Part shown: in pieces, positions 36,052-46,100 of the stretch
Layout of the letters: every line of letters begins with the position of its first letter
How positions within the stretch are numbered: position 1 is the first letter of the stretch
Origin: Breviolum minutum Mf 1.05b.01
Lineage: Eukaryota > Sar > Dinophyceae > Suessiales > Symbiodiniaceae
NCBI GenBank assembly: GCA_000507305.1
Contig: DF239154.1
Coordinates: forward strand, 62,001 to 126,000
Length of the DNA stretch: 64,000 nt
Reading direction: 5' to 3'
Notes under the pieces: generated by a model
Databases searched by the model: none
Told to the model about the DNA's origin: nothing
The model's input: the letters and a program-made list of their open reading frames with translations, nothing else
Made by a program: the position numbers and the translations under genes

Positions 36052-36874
36052 GTTGAAGAGGGCAACGGCTATAAAGACGGCACCAAATGCAGCACCCAGG
36101 AGCGAGATGCCAGTGCCCGACATCTCTGCCTATGCATGGAGAGATATGCATAGGGTAATGATACCGTGAATAGATGTCAATAGTGACACATTTTACATCA
36201 CTTTAACGCAAAAAATCATCCATTTAGAGGCAAATTCTCAAAACACCACACATCAAATTGATATGAAATAGTGCCTATTGAGAATGAAAAAACATATAAA
36301 AAATCTCTAAATCCTCCAAATGGTGAACATCGGATCTTTGTTTCTTATCTGGCCTGCATGGACTGAAGCGCAGTCACTGCGCCAATCACCACTAGCGCAA
36401 AGATGGGAAAGAAGAGAAGTGCATACCTCAGGCATTTCGATCAATATGTCCAGTTTTATGGCTGGAAAAAAAAAGATGGTGAAAAGGGACGAATGTAACA
36501 ACTGCCCAAAAAGAAACCCACAATTTTGAATCATCATTTCAACCACCTTTGAACCGACGGACATTCTCAAAAAATGCCGAGGAACATCGTTCTTTTCGGA
36601 AGGACCGTGGCTTCCATCAGCCGATCAAACTCCATTTTGGTGGCCTCACAACTGTCCATCATCCACGGTTCCAGAAATCCTATCATGGATTTGTGGTGTA
36701 TTTTTTTTCGGCAGCCTTAAACCCCTGTAAAGGCGTTAATCCCACAGCATCCTTCTCTGACCGGAAAAAAAAAAGGTGACCTGATACTCCTGATCCGTGA
36801 GAATTTCTTGAACTTCCGGTGGCATATTCATCGGCAGTGTTGGACCTTGCCTTGGTAACCAAAATCCAAGCATC
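36052..36874 (-). CDS. unidentified minus-strand gene with two transmembrane exons
   Basis: Exon 36874-36781 (94 bp, CTCCAG acceptor, CAG|GTCACC donor) encodes DAWILVTKARSNTADEYATG in phase with exon 36679 to about 36585 (GFLEPWMMDSCEATKMEFDR, then LMEATVLPKRTM). Next come a hydrophobic exon about 36425-36335 (YALLFFPIFALVVIGAVTAL) and another at about 36127-36052 (GISLLGAAFGAVFIAVALF followed by NAGRRR). The helices and basic caps suggest a membrane protein. The second helix resembles a transporter exon at 29.2 kb but similarity is too weak to claim homology. Minus-strand frames at 35.7-35.9 and 35.3-35.55 kb may be later exons. Confidence 0.5.
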
Positions 36875-37059
36875 CTGGAGGAGATTGATGGGTGGAAATA
36901 TCCTACAATTTCAATTGTTTAGATGTTTGTTTAAAAAAAAAAGGTTTCCTTTTGGAAAGTTCATAACAAAATATATAAACTCTAAGACTTTTTCGAATGG
37001 TAATAGGCTTCAATATGGTTTCCAACAAATGTTCATCCGAAGTGATTCAGCTGAGTAAC

Positions 37060-38940
37060 CATGGAGGCCAAAGTCCTTGTCTTTCCACTTCCAATCTTGC
37101 TGCCATGGGGTCGACACAAGCAGGGGGACCTGTATTGATCTAATGAGCTTTGAATTCAAAATGGTAATGACAACTCAAGTATAATATGAATTTCTATTAA
37201 TTACTATGTCATTTTCTTTGCCAGTTGAGTATAGGTGTTATACTTCCATGGCAACTTTTGTTTCTTTTCCTGAATTTGAGCCATCATTCCTCATTAGCCA
37301 AGCAAAGTGAAACACTGGGACAAAATAAAGCAAACCAAGCATCTCAACATCTCAGAATACCCAAACATCAATCGCCTCAAAAGACTGAGCAGCCATTATT
37401 TCTTGTTTAATTCATGTCTCAAGTTCCTTCCAGTCAAAGGTGTTGAAACATCTTGGGTTCACCTCCCCCCGACCCAGTAACAGTCACCGGGGAAAACCCA
37501 TGGGAAATCCACCCACTTCGCCACCCGGCCATGTCGGTAAAAGGCTTGGACCTTCCATCCATCCAGAGAGCACCACGCTGCAACTGGCGAAATCCAAGCA
37601 GAAATGGAAGGGAAAAAAGCCAGTTTGTGGCTGATTTGAGTTTATATCCAAAAGATTTGGCATGATTTTTATAGAATCCAGTTTTGAATCTATTCCCAAA
37701 ACCATGGCAACATGGCAGCATGTCTTTAACAAAAATATCGTTACGAAGCATTAAACATACATTTTGATGGACCAAATCTCATGTGGGTGTGTTTGTCAAA
37801 ATCCCCCTTTCTTCCCCACCTTGGTTGGGCATGAACTGTACCTGAACAGTCGTAAACATGCCTGGTAGGTTTGCAACATGACCATGTATTTTGATTCTTT
37901 TTTATGATCCTGGTCGCACTTTTATATATACCTTTTATGATCTTTTTGGTTCCATCAACTTTTTGGGAGCACTCGGTGACTTGCGCATCAAATTCCAACT
38001 CCGGCACGGGCAACTGGAACAAATGCAGGAACAAAAAACACGGAGGGATGGAGAAACCACAAGATCTATTGACACTCCATGAAGGACTTCAATGAAGTCA
38101 TTGAAAATGTATGGAAACCTGATGGTAAAATCAAAAAAACAACAAGGAATCAGATTCAACAAAGCAAAAATTACCGCGCGGACCGTTCCCTAGAGAGGTC
38201 ATGGGATAAAAGGATGGATTGAATATGGTTGGCTCCATCGTAACATGTCAGACCATACCCCCCACCTCTGATGAGACCCCTGTCACACTCTCACCTCAAA
38301 GTGCCAATCGTCAAACGGGTGGAAGCATCTTGAAGCATCCTAACATGCGCCTAGTTTTTCAAGTGATATTTTTCCAAATGTTTCAAATTTTGCGACTTCG
38401 TATTTTAAAGCTCCAGGCATGCATTGTTGGTCCAAATGGACTCCTGGCAGTGCGGAGGCAGCAGTTGATGGTACCATTCAAATGAGATTCAGCCTGCCTC
38501 ATCCATTGCGCCGCTGGCAATGCAGCCAGAGAGATGCTGGGTTGCACGGTTTTCTTCTTCGTGACATGTCTATATCGTCAAGGTTGGCGAGATGTCATAG
38601 GTCATTCCGAAGCTATCTTTCTTTCCTCACCCATGGAAAAATCTACATCTAGCTTATTTGCCCGTGATCAAGCATCATCCGGACATGTCTTCTACCAAAT
38701 CCCCAAAAAAAACAACTTGAACCTCGGCATGTCTATGTTCGAAACCCCAAAACTGCCAAGTGTCCCGTTTTTTTTAAAGGAAATATCTTGTGATACGTGA
38801 GCTTTCCATGAAAATATCTTCACATCCAAATGTTGCACCTTGGCTGGAGCCAAAGGGTTGCATTAGAAACATGCCAAATGTCAAAAAATGCGTCACAAAA
38901 TCCATGGTTTTTGACACAAACATCTGAGGGGCACAATCTG
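37060..38940. other. no resolved gene
   Basis: Exon-like frames occur on both strands near 37.45-37.60 and 38.42-38.60 kb (plus: AEAAVDGTIQMRFSLPHPLR), but borders and strand are unclear. Confidence 0.4.
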
Positions 38941-38942
38941 CA

Positions 38943-39048
38943 TTCCCTGAAACTAACTGGTTGGCACCTGAAAATTGATGGTTGGAAGACTAGTCTCATT
39001 TTGGGGAAGGCATATTTTCAGGCACGACCTGTTGGTTTCAAGGAGGGT
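38943..39048. repeat. MITE-like element, family A, copy 4
   Basis: The left end TCCCTGAAACTAACTGG and the minus-strand right end ACCCTCCTTGAAACCAACAG are inverted repeats. Each is followed by a GCACCTGAAAATTGATGG-like or GTGCCTGAAAATATGCC-like block. Length is about 106 bp, same architecture as the other three copies. Confidence 0.75.
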
Positions 39049-39799
39049 AAGTCACAGACATCGTCGTTGTTTGTGCTTTTATTCTTGCGGCGCAATGTTC
39101 TTGAAAAGAGATCTGACATTCACTATCCATCAGCGTTTCAAAGTTTGCGTGATCCAGTTGGATTCGCGGCACTGTGGATCGTGAACATCATCTGAAAATT
39201 TCTCATGCCGCCATTGGCCGGCGAATGTTTTTAGTCCATTCGTTCAAGGGCAGAAGATGAAGGTACCAATGGAAAGAACGTTGGGTTTACATCAATCATA
39301 ATATAAGATCATCAAAACTCCACGCAATCATAAGATCCCATTAAGCTGCCCATCAAACTAGTGCAATGAAGCATAGTAGTAGATGCAATAGAACAGATGC
39401 CCTTCAACAAAAAAAACTTTCGAATATGATAAATATCAACCCCAAAAAACAAATTCAAATCCGAAAAAGAATCTAAAACATTTGAGAGAATCCAAAAAAA
39501 ACAACATGAGAATCAAATCACCACAGAATTCACACATCTAAAAAAAATATCACCAGTTGGATTTCTGAGAAAATGGTGGTTTTCCCTCAGTTGAAGAAGT
39601 TCCTGGCCTTGGATGTTCCCACAAACCTCGGGTCCCGGATCCGAAAAGCATTCCCCATAGGATCCATGGGATTGGTATATTTAGCTACATGGATGCTTGA
39701 ATTTTATGGTAAATGTAGGTAAATGTACCTTTCGTCCCATGGATCCTATGGGGAATAATTATGTTTCTTAAAAATCATAATGATTCAATTATGATGTGA

Positions 39800-42700
39800 C
39801 GATTTCGTGTTGTTTTCCATGAATTTCGGAATACGTACTTTTGAGGTCTCCACTTGTCCCTTTCTTCAAGTATGCTGTTCACAGGAGTCAGCACCTCAAC
39901 ATTCAGCGCTGATAGCTGTTGAGATTGGTGTGAAAAAAAATCGAGTTTCGTTGAGGTTCCAAACGTAGAAGTCGCATTCACCATTGGCATCCTGCAACTG
40001 TTTTGGTTTTCTCTACTTCGAGGCAAATTGAAATTCAGAAATTTCTCAAAGCTTTCAAGTACCTCACCATTTCTCAAAGGTTTTAGATGTTTAAGAATGA
40101 CCTTTTCGAGTTTCCAATAGTCTTCAAACAAAAAAGTGTATGATCTTTGTACCAATCTGTGTCCTCCCATTGCATCGCAATCATCGTCTTGGAGGAATAG
40201 ATCACGTCCACATCAATGACCTCGCTGCCGCTTTACTATCGATCGGCATCTCAACTCAGAATTCTAAGCTTCAAACCAATTCCTCCTCGTCTCCACGAAC
40301 TTTCATGTCTTTACCTCACACCAAAATCTGCGAAAGCTTGGTTGGAAATATCAAATCATCGTCTGAGAATGATGAATTTATGAGGGCTTCAAGTCCAATT
40401 TATGTGTTTCCCTTCATAAATGGAATCAATTACCAAATGAAACACGGAGGATTTTTCAACACAACACCTCGGCGTCCGTCGTCCGATCCCCCAGATCCAG
40501 CCGTCGTCGGTTTTGAATTCCGTGAAAATGATCTTCAACCTCACAGGTCACCCCGACACCACCGACTCGACACATGAGGAGTGTCAAGTCAAATCTATGT
40601 CACATTGAACTAGTTGGGGGTTTGGGGTGCCACCCATTTGAACAAATATATGCTTGTCAAAATCAAATTGGATGATTTCCCCGTAGGTAGGGGGTGAAAA
40701 TAAAAAAGGTTTCAAACCACCGACCTACTTGATTCTTGTAGCCCATCGGTTTATGCTTCCATGCACCTTTGCTGTGTCTTTTTGTGGACTTTGTGGAGGG
40801 GTTCCAAACAACCCTGGCAAGAATGAGAATATACATAATATAAATACGGTATAACGGTATACGTTCCATATCAATGGCGAACAGTTAACAATTGATAACC
40901 CTTGCTGTAATCCTTAACAACAACTCCACACAATGGAATTTGTCATGAAACTCACCTGGTAGGGTCCGTAAAAGCTGACTGCCAAAAAGACACAAACATT
41001 GCAATTGAAGATTCAAGTCTCTGGTGGAGACCATGCTGGGTACCCCAAACCGGTTGGTGCCAGAAGGAACATAAGTCCCTTTGAGACCTTGAATCTACGA
41101 GCATCGTTGCAAGTGGATGAACTTGGATGACGTATTGCAGCAAACAAGGGAGGATTTAGAAGGATGGATGCAAAACGGGATCGAATGATTCCGTTAATCC
41201 TTCCATGAATTCCTTTTCCTTTTCCCAAGGTGGGATATGCTAGTTCCCCTGGAGGGTAATCCTTCCTTTGAAAACAAACCGTAAGTGTTTCTTCGTGCTG
41301 TTCAAATGCACACCAAAAAGAAAGGTCGGAAAATGCCCAATGAAATGTATGAGGAAGCAACTCAAAATTCTCGGAAAGTCAAATCCGATTTCACACAGCA
41401 AAACAGGTAAAAAGACCTGCAAACCCTTATATCTACATTAGTTGATCATCGTTTGATCATAATGTAATTTCTCCATATTTTTCCCTGCTAACTATTTCTC
41501 CATCAACTTTCGGGATAACCAAGAGCCACCAGCATCAACTCGTTGAGATCCCGCACGATTGGATTGATTTGGAAACGGTCCCACCTTGCCTCGGGCAACG
41601 AACGAAGGTTGCCAAACGTTGCATCACTCGGCGTTTCCGTTGTGGCGTTGCTTGGGATACCCGAACGCACAATTTCAATGGCTTCTGCTTCACGACCTCA
41701 ATGCAGTAATTTCTGACTCTACAAAAATGGATGGGGTCCAAATCAAACAAAGCTTTGAGTTTGTTCAAGGAGCTGATATCTTTGAGTTTCTTCTTGTTTG
41801 CTTCTTTTTTTCTAATTACCATGTTCTGAGTGGGAAAGTGTGTCTGGAATTTTGTTTTCTGACACAAAATCTATCTGATACCATTCATGAACGGTTGACA
41901 CATTCAGATTTCTATTGTACATGGTACGTCGTACATGGACACCCAATATCTACTCTTACCGTTTTTGTTAAATTAGATCCAATACAACATCCTGCAAATA
42001 TTTCAAAATTCAAAATCACATGACTTAAACAAAAAACAAAAGGATGCACAAATTTTCGGGATCTCAACCTTCACTCCTCCACAAAAAAAACGTCCGAAAC
42101 GGCCAGCAACAAGACACCCCAGAAGTCACCAGCACCTAAACCCCACCCGCGACCACCTGAGGTGTCCAAACCTTGCTTCTTTTTGCTAAGACGTAGCAGG
42201 TACTCTTGTAATTGAAGCCACCAACCTTCATCGGTCATCCCTGTACCGAAGAGTTTATCCACACCTCAGGACTTTTTTGTCACGTGGTGATTTGGGGTGA
42301 CTTGGTGACTCGGTTGCGATGGGAGGAGTTGTTGCAAAAATCCTGGGGGGGGAAGATATTTTTTTTGGAAAAGGATGTCATTTTCTTTGGGGGGGAGAAA
42401 GAAAAACACAAACGATGATAGTGTAGTTGATGGAACACGAAAACTTTCACAAATGAGATCTTAAAGCTATCTGGTGACCAAAACTGAAACAACAAAAAGA
42501 GACACCTTTAAAGGGGCAGCTTTAGGACAAATGTTTTAAGCCAACTGGAATTCGACTAATCACAAGCATGTTGCCCCACACAGCCTGCATGCTTCGGACT
42601 AAGTTGACAATCTTCACCACAACCAAACCACAACTTTCGCTGCTTCAAACAAAAACAACGACAAAAGACAAAAATATATCCGAGAACAACCTGTGTTTTT

Positions 42701-43110
42701 TCAACTATGTCAAAAATTCACCCATCTGAATCCACCAATTGTCAAATCCTGTGCCGTCCACCACTCCATGGCAAATTCCAAACTAGGAGGCAGGCAGCCC
42801 TCACGGGAGGCCCAGAAAATGATCCAATCCTCACTGTCCATTTATCACGTCTCAAGTAACCCAAATAACCCAAATAACCCAAGTGACACTGTGAGGCCTG
42901 AATTGCATTTTTTTCCTATTGATATCTATCGGAAAGAATAATCAACAAAAAAGGACTTGGCTCACTTCTGGTGTTTGGATTTTCCTCACCAGCCAGTTTC
43001 CTTGCCGCCTTGTCACAAACTGAACATGATAAGATGCAAAGAAGCAGCTCCCGCCAGATTCTGATTCGGCTTTGGGGTGGTCTTTGCCAAACGCATCAAG
43101 ATCTCTCTGA
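39800..43110 (-). CDS. unidentified minus-strand multi-exon gene
   Basis: Exon-like segments in minus-strand order. About 43110-43020: REILMRLAKTTPKPNQNLAG, after a TTGCAG acceptor. About 42845-42715: SEDWIIFWASREGCLPPSLE. About 42262-42080: DEGWWLQLQEYLLRLSKKKQ. About 41695-41515: EAIEIVRSGIPSNATTETPS then WDRFQINPIVRDLNELMLVA. About 41260-41030: GINGIIRSRFASILLNPPL-like frame. About 40190-39800: FLFEDYWKLEKVILKHLKPL. Each has strong protein composition, and several are flanked by AG and GT, GC or GA signals. No domain was recognised and the segments may belong to more than one gene. Confidence 0.45.
40140..40577 (+). CDS. plus-strand open frame, doubtful
   Basis: A 145-codon plus-strand frame includes LAAALLSIGISTQNSKLQTN and RRPSSDPPDPAVVGFEFREN. 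The minus-strand alternatives over 40230-40480 are stop-rich, so if coding, this is the coding strand. It overlaps the minus-strand exon candidate ending near 40190. It may be a chance frame. Confidence 0.25.
   Translation: MIFVPICVLPLHRNHRLGGIDHVHINDLAAALLSIGISTQNSKLQTNSSSSPRTFMSLPHTKICESLVGNIKSSSENDEFMRASSPIYVFPFINGINYQMKHGGFFNTTPRRPSSDPPDPAVVGFEFRENDLQPHRSPRHHRLDT
40610..40684. repeat. dispersed repeat, copy 2
   Basis: The segment CTAGTTGGGGGTTTGGGGTG followed by CCACCCATTTGAACAAATAT and TTGTCAAAATCAAATTGG aligns with 27826-27893 in the same orientation. On the minus strand it has a short open frame (FDFDKHIFVQMGGTPNPQ), which the other copy interrupts with stops. Confidence 0.55.
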
Positions 43111-43199
43111 CCTGCAATTTCTTCAATTCACGATTCCAAACTAATTTTTGAAACCATGTTTGGCTCCAAGCATGCTCTCTTCCCCTGCTCCTATTCAAC

Positions 43200-44360
43200 G
43201 AGTGGCACTGTCCTTACATGTCACATCCATGTTGCAAGAAGCTTTTGGCAAAACTTCATGAAGAAAGCAACAATTCGACCTTGAAGATGTCCGGCTCATC
43301 CATACGTTGAAAAAGGGTCTTCAGCGCACCCCTCGGCTGACTCAACTAAATTGGATGTAGTCATACCAATATTGACCAAAAATTAGCAGATCTTCAAATT
43401 CATCAGCCAAGGCAGGCGAAGTCATCGTGTTCACAGCGGTTGGTTCAAGACATGACATAAAGCAGTGACTGTTTCTGCGTGAATCCCCGAGCTTGAGATG
43501 GATCTGAAAAAAATCTGACTTAGTCTTTGTCGCCTTAGTCAGTCGAAGGGTTTCTTGTCGATTCTTTCTGAATCTGCGATTTGGAAATTTGTCAAATTGG
43601 AAGATGTATCATTGAATAGATTTCCATAATGATGTTCACCTTTTATTCCAAAAACCTATTTGGTTGGGGTGGTTTCAGCATCTTTTTTGTTTTGTTTCAC
43701 CCATCTCAAAAAAAACGTTAGCCAATGGATGGAACTCCCTCCAAAAGATTGGCTACATGAAATACGAAACATGATTGATCATGATTGAAGCTTGACAGCA
43801 TGGCCTAGCTCTGCTAACTGTCCCTTCGGCTGAGCTTTTTGCTCAAGCATACCAATCTCCATCTCTTTCATCTTCTTCTTATTTTTCCTGGGTAGCTCAC
43901 TCTCCAGAAACTAGAATGCCATCATTATGCAGAGAGAAACTAGGTAAAGCAAGGAGGCAAGGACACAAATACTACACACATACATCTCCTTTACATCTCC
44001 TATACATCATAAAAGTTGATTGAATATATCAAATCAAATCAGATCATGAGTATATCTGTTCATTCTATGACAACGAAAATAAAGAACTGTTCAAATTACA
44101 TGATGACTATCTTCAGTGTTCTCAACTTTAAACATCTAAGGTTCCCACTTCATCAATGTCGCATCGCCCATGCCAGTGGCCTTGGTACCAACCGCTGCCT
44201 GCCAGTGCCACGGTGCTACCAACTGAGGCTCCATACCCTAAGCGCCGTGGAACGCCGATGAAAGGCCCTGACTGCGAAGCTAAGATGTAGGAAGGGGAAG
44301 GTGGACTGCTTCTGAAGCTTCTGATCACTTCAACTTATAAAATATAATATTATATAAGTT
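43200..44360. other. left flank of the retrotransposon, no convincing gene
   Basis: AT-rich with short frames. Around 44130-44330 both strands are open (plus: LPTEAPYPKRRGTPMKG; minus: VPRRLGYGASVGSTVALAGS), possibly an exon on one of them. Confidence 0.4.
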
Positions 44361-44520
44361 TGAAAGCAGTGATCCCCAATGGTCTTTCCATTTCACTTAG
44401 CAATCCTGCATGTAGTGTGGACTCCTTTGAGGCAACTCCGGCTCAGGGAATCAAAAGGTGTCGGCCGATTAGTGAGTCGCCATTTGGTTGGAGCTCAGGC
44501 GAGCTCATTCAGTTGATCCA
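44361..44520 (+). repeat. 5' LTR of the copia element
   Basis: 160 bp, starting TGAAAGCAGTGATCCCCAAT and ending CAGTTGATCCA. It matches 51651-51810 at 158 of 160 positions. The LTR is short for copia elements and shows no obvious TATA box. The preceding 20 bp are AT-rich genomic DNA. Confidence 0.95.
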
Positions 44521-44527
44521 CTTAAAC

Positions 44528-44540
44528 TGGTAGCGGAGCC
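44528..44540 (+). promoter_or_regulatory. probable primer-binding site
   Basis: TGGTAGCGGAGCC lies 7 bp after the 5' LTR. It starts with TGG, the complement of a tRNA CCA end, and resembles the initiator-methionine-tRNA sites usual in copia elements. The exact tRNA was not verified. Confidence 0.7.
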
Positions 44541-44554
44541 GCCCAAGGGGCGGC
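44538..44554 (+). other. GC-rich hairpin in the retroelement leader
   Basis: GCCGCCC, loop AAG, GGGCGGC form a perfect 7-bp stem overlapping the end of the primer-binding site. It could act in packaging, dimerisation or control of priming. Function is inference. Confidence 0.6.
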
Positions 44555-44605
44555 GCCAGGGATTGACTTTGCCCTAGGTTGGGCTGAAGTCAGAAAGCAG
44601 TGATC

Positions 44606-45100
44606 ATGTCCTCGGAGTCAAAGGATGAAGCAGTTGAACACTTGACGTTGGATGAGCTGGCAGCCGACAATGGCGATGAGGCCATTTGGACGGCCCTTGA
44701 CGCCAGGTTTCCAGACAAGCTGCAGCATGACCACATGGCTGAGTCACTCAAGGAGGTGTTTCAGCTCAGTGCTCGAGAAGGTGAATCCATGGCAGCCTGG
44801 ACCTCACGGGTCCAAGATACCTTCTCTCGCTGCAGGAGGAAGGTCAATGTCGAGTTTCCCCCAGAGGCTCGAGGCTGGATCGTTCTTCATCAGTCAGGCT
44901 TGACGGAGGATCAGAGAGCCATAGTGACTGCGAAGAATCAGGGGGACATGAAGTTCGACACGATGATGGTGGCAATGAGGTCTTGCTTCCCAGATTTTAA
45001 AGCAGGACCAAAAGGAAGTCGTAAAGGTGCTTCTGCTTTTCTGGTGCAGGAAGAGTTTGGATCACCGGAAATCAGCCAGGAAGCTGATGATCCCAGCTGA
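44606..45100 (+). CDS. gag: copia Gag, N-terminal part
   Basis: The frame starts at ATG 44606 (the upstream in-frame GTG at 44600 is less likely) and stops at TGA 45098. It contains the capsid-like stretch AIWTALDARFPDKLQHDHMA, then SLKEVFQLSAREGESMAAWT and RGWIVLHQSGLTEDQRAIVT, typical of the UBN2/copia gag fold that packages element RNA into virus-like particles. The protein continues in the +1 frame at ..DDP then ADAVVFEEVEAFL, so either ribosomes shift here or an indel broke the gene. Confidence 0.85.
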   Translation: MSSESKDEAVEHLTLDELAADNGDEAIWTALDARFPDKLQHDHMAESLKEVFQLSAREGESMAAWTSRVQDTFSRCRRKVNVEFPPEARGWIVLHQSGLTEDQRAIVTAKNQGDMKFDTMMVAMRSCFPDFKAGPKGSRKGASAFLVQEEFGSPEISQEADDPS

Positions 45101-46100
45101 TGCAGTGGTCTTCGAGGAAGTCGAAGCCTTCCTAAGCGAGCATGGTGTCGCATCCCCTGAAGGTGAGGTGGACAATGAGTGCTTCAATGAGGAGGACGTC
45201 GTGGAGATCCTCGCTGCTAGCTGGAAAGAGAAGAGATCAGAGATCTCTCGTTTGCAGAAGAGCCGTCGCTTTGGCCAAGTCAGTGCTGTGAAGCGAGCCT
45301 TTGCCAACGAGGTCTCGGAGCTGAAGACCAAGAGCAAGTGCTTTAAGTGCCATAAGATTGGGCACTGGGCTCGGAATTGCCCCAACAAGAAGGCTGAAAA
45401 CCCGTCTGCCTCCGGAGCAGCGGTGGTTTGGTCTCTCCCAACTTCTGGCGCTGCAACTGTCATCAACGCTGAAGAGGTCATGCTTATCTCCTCTCCTTGT
45501 TTTGGAGTGATCGACTCAGGTTGTGGCAGGACTTTGATTGGTCAAGCAACTCTTGGTCAGGTTTTCCACATGCTGAAGGAGAAGGGCAAGAGAGTTCCGA
45601 CTTTGAAGAAGAGTCAGAACCTTTTCCGATTTGGGAATGGCCAGGAAGAGCTGTCTGAGAAAACAGCTACTATTCCTGTCGGCATTCATGGTGAAGATGG
45701 GCACATCGAAGCAGCGGTGATCCAAGGTGATGCGCCACTCCTTCTTAGCAGGTCTGCTATGAAGAGCCTGGGTGCATCTTTGGACTTTGAGCATGAGACT
45801 TTGACCCTGAAAGGAAGAGAGTCACGTCCCGTCCAGGTGAACTCAGCTGGTCAATTCATTGTCAATGTGATGGACTTCTCCGAGATTGACGAGGTCCTGT
45901 CCACCAATCACTATGTGACTGAGAATGACAAGGTGACTGACTTTGAGCCGGTCCCGGATGAGATGGACATCATCCACTTTGACGAGGTCACATCCACCAA
46001 GGAGGCCCCTGATGAGTTGGAGACCGAGTTGTCACAGTTGCCGAAGGGTAAGGTCACTTGCCGTGAGACTCGCTGTCTCATGGTCAATCATCTAGCTTAG
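45093..46100 (+). CDS. copia Gag C-terminus and protease
   Basis: In the +1 frame relative to gag. A retroviral-type zinc knuckle CFKCHKIGHWARNC (C-X2-C-X4-H-X4-C) lies at 45339-45380. The aspartic protease active site is DSG at 45513-45521 in the context FGVIDSGCGRTLIG, followed by a flap-like FRFGNGQEE. The frame ends at TAG 46098-46100 (MVNHLA stop). The same frame continues uninterrupted beyond it, so this is a single nonsense codon inside pol. Confidence 0.85.
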   Translation, partial: PADAVVFEEVEAFLSEHGVASPEGEVDNECFNEEDVVEILAASWKEKRSEISRLQKSRRFGQVSAVKRAFANEVSELKTKSKCFKCHKIGHWARNCPNKKAENPSASGAAVVWSLPTSGAATVINAEEVMLISSPCFGVIDSGCGRTLIGQATLGQVFHMLKEKGKRVPTLKKSQNLFRFGNGQEELSEKTATIPVGIHGEDGHIEAAVIQGDAPLLLSRSAMKSLGASLDFEHETLTLKGRESRPVQVNSAGQFIVNVMDFSEIDEVLSTNHYVTENDKVTDFEPVPDEMDIIHFDEVTSTKEAPDELETELSQLPKGKVTCRETRCLMVNHLA

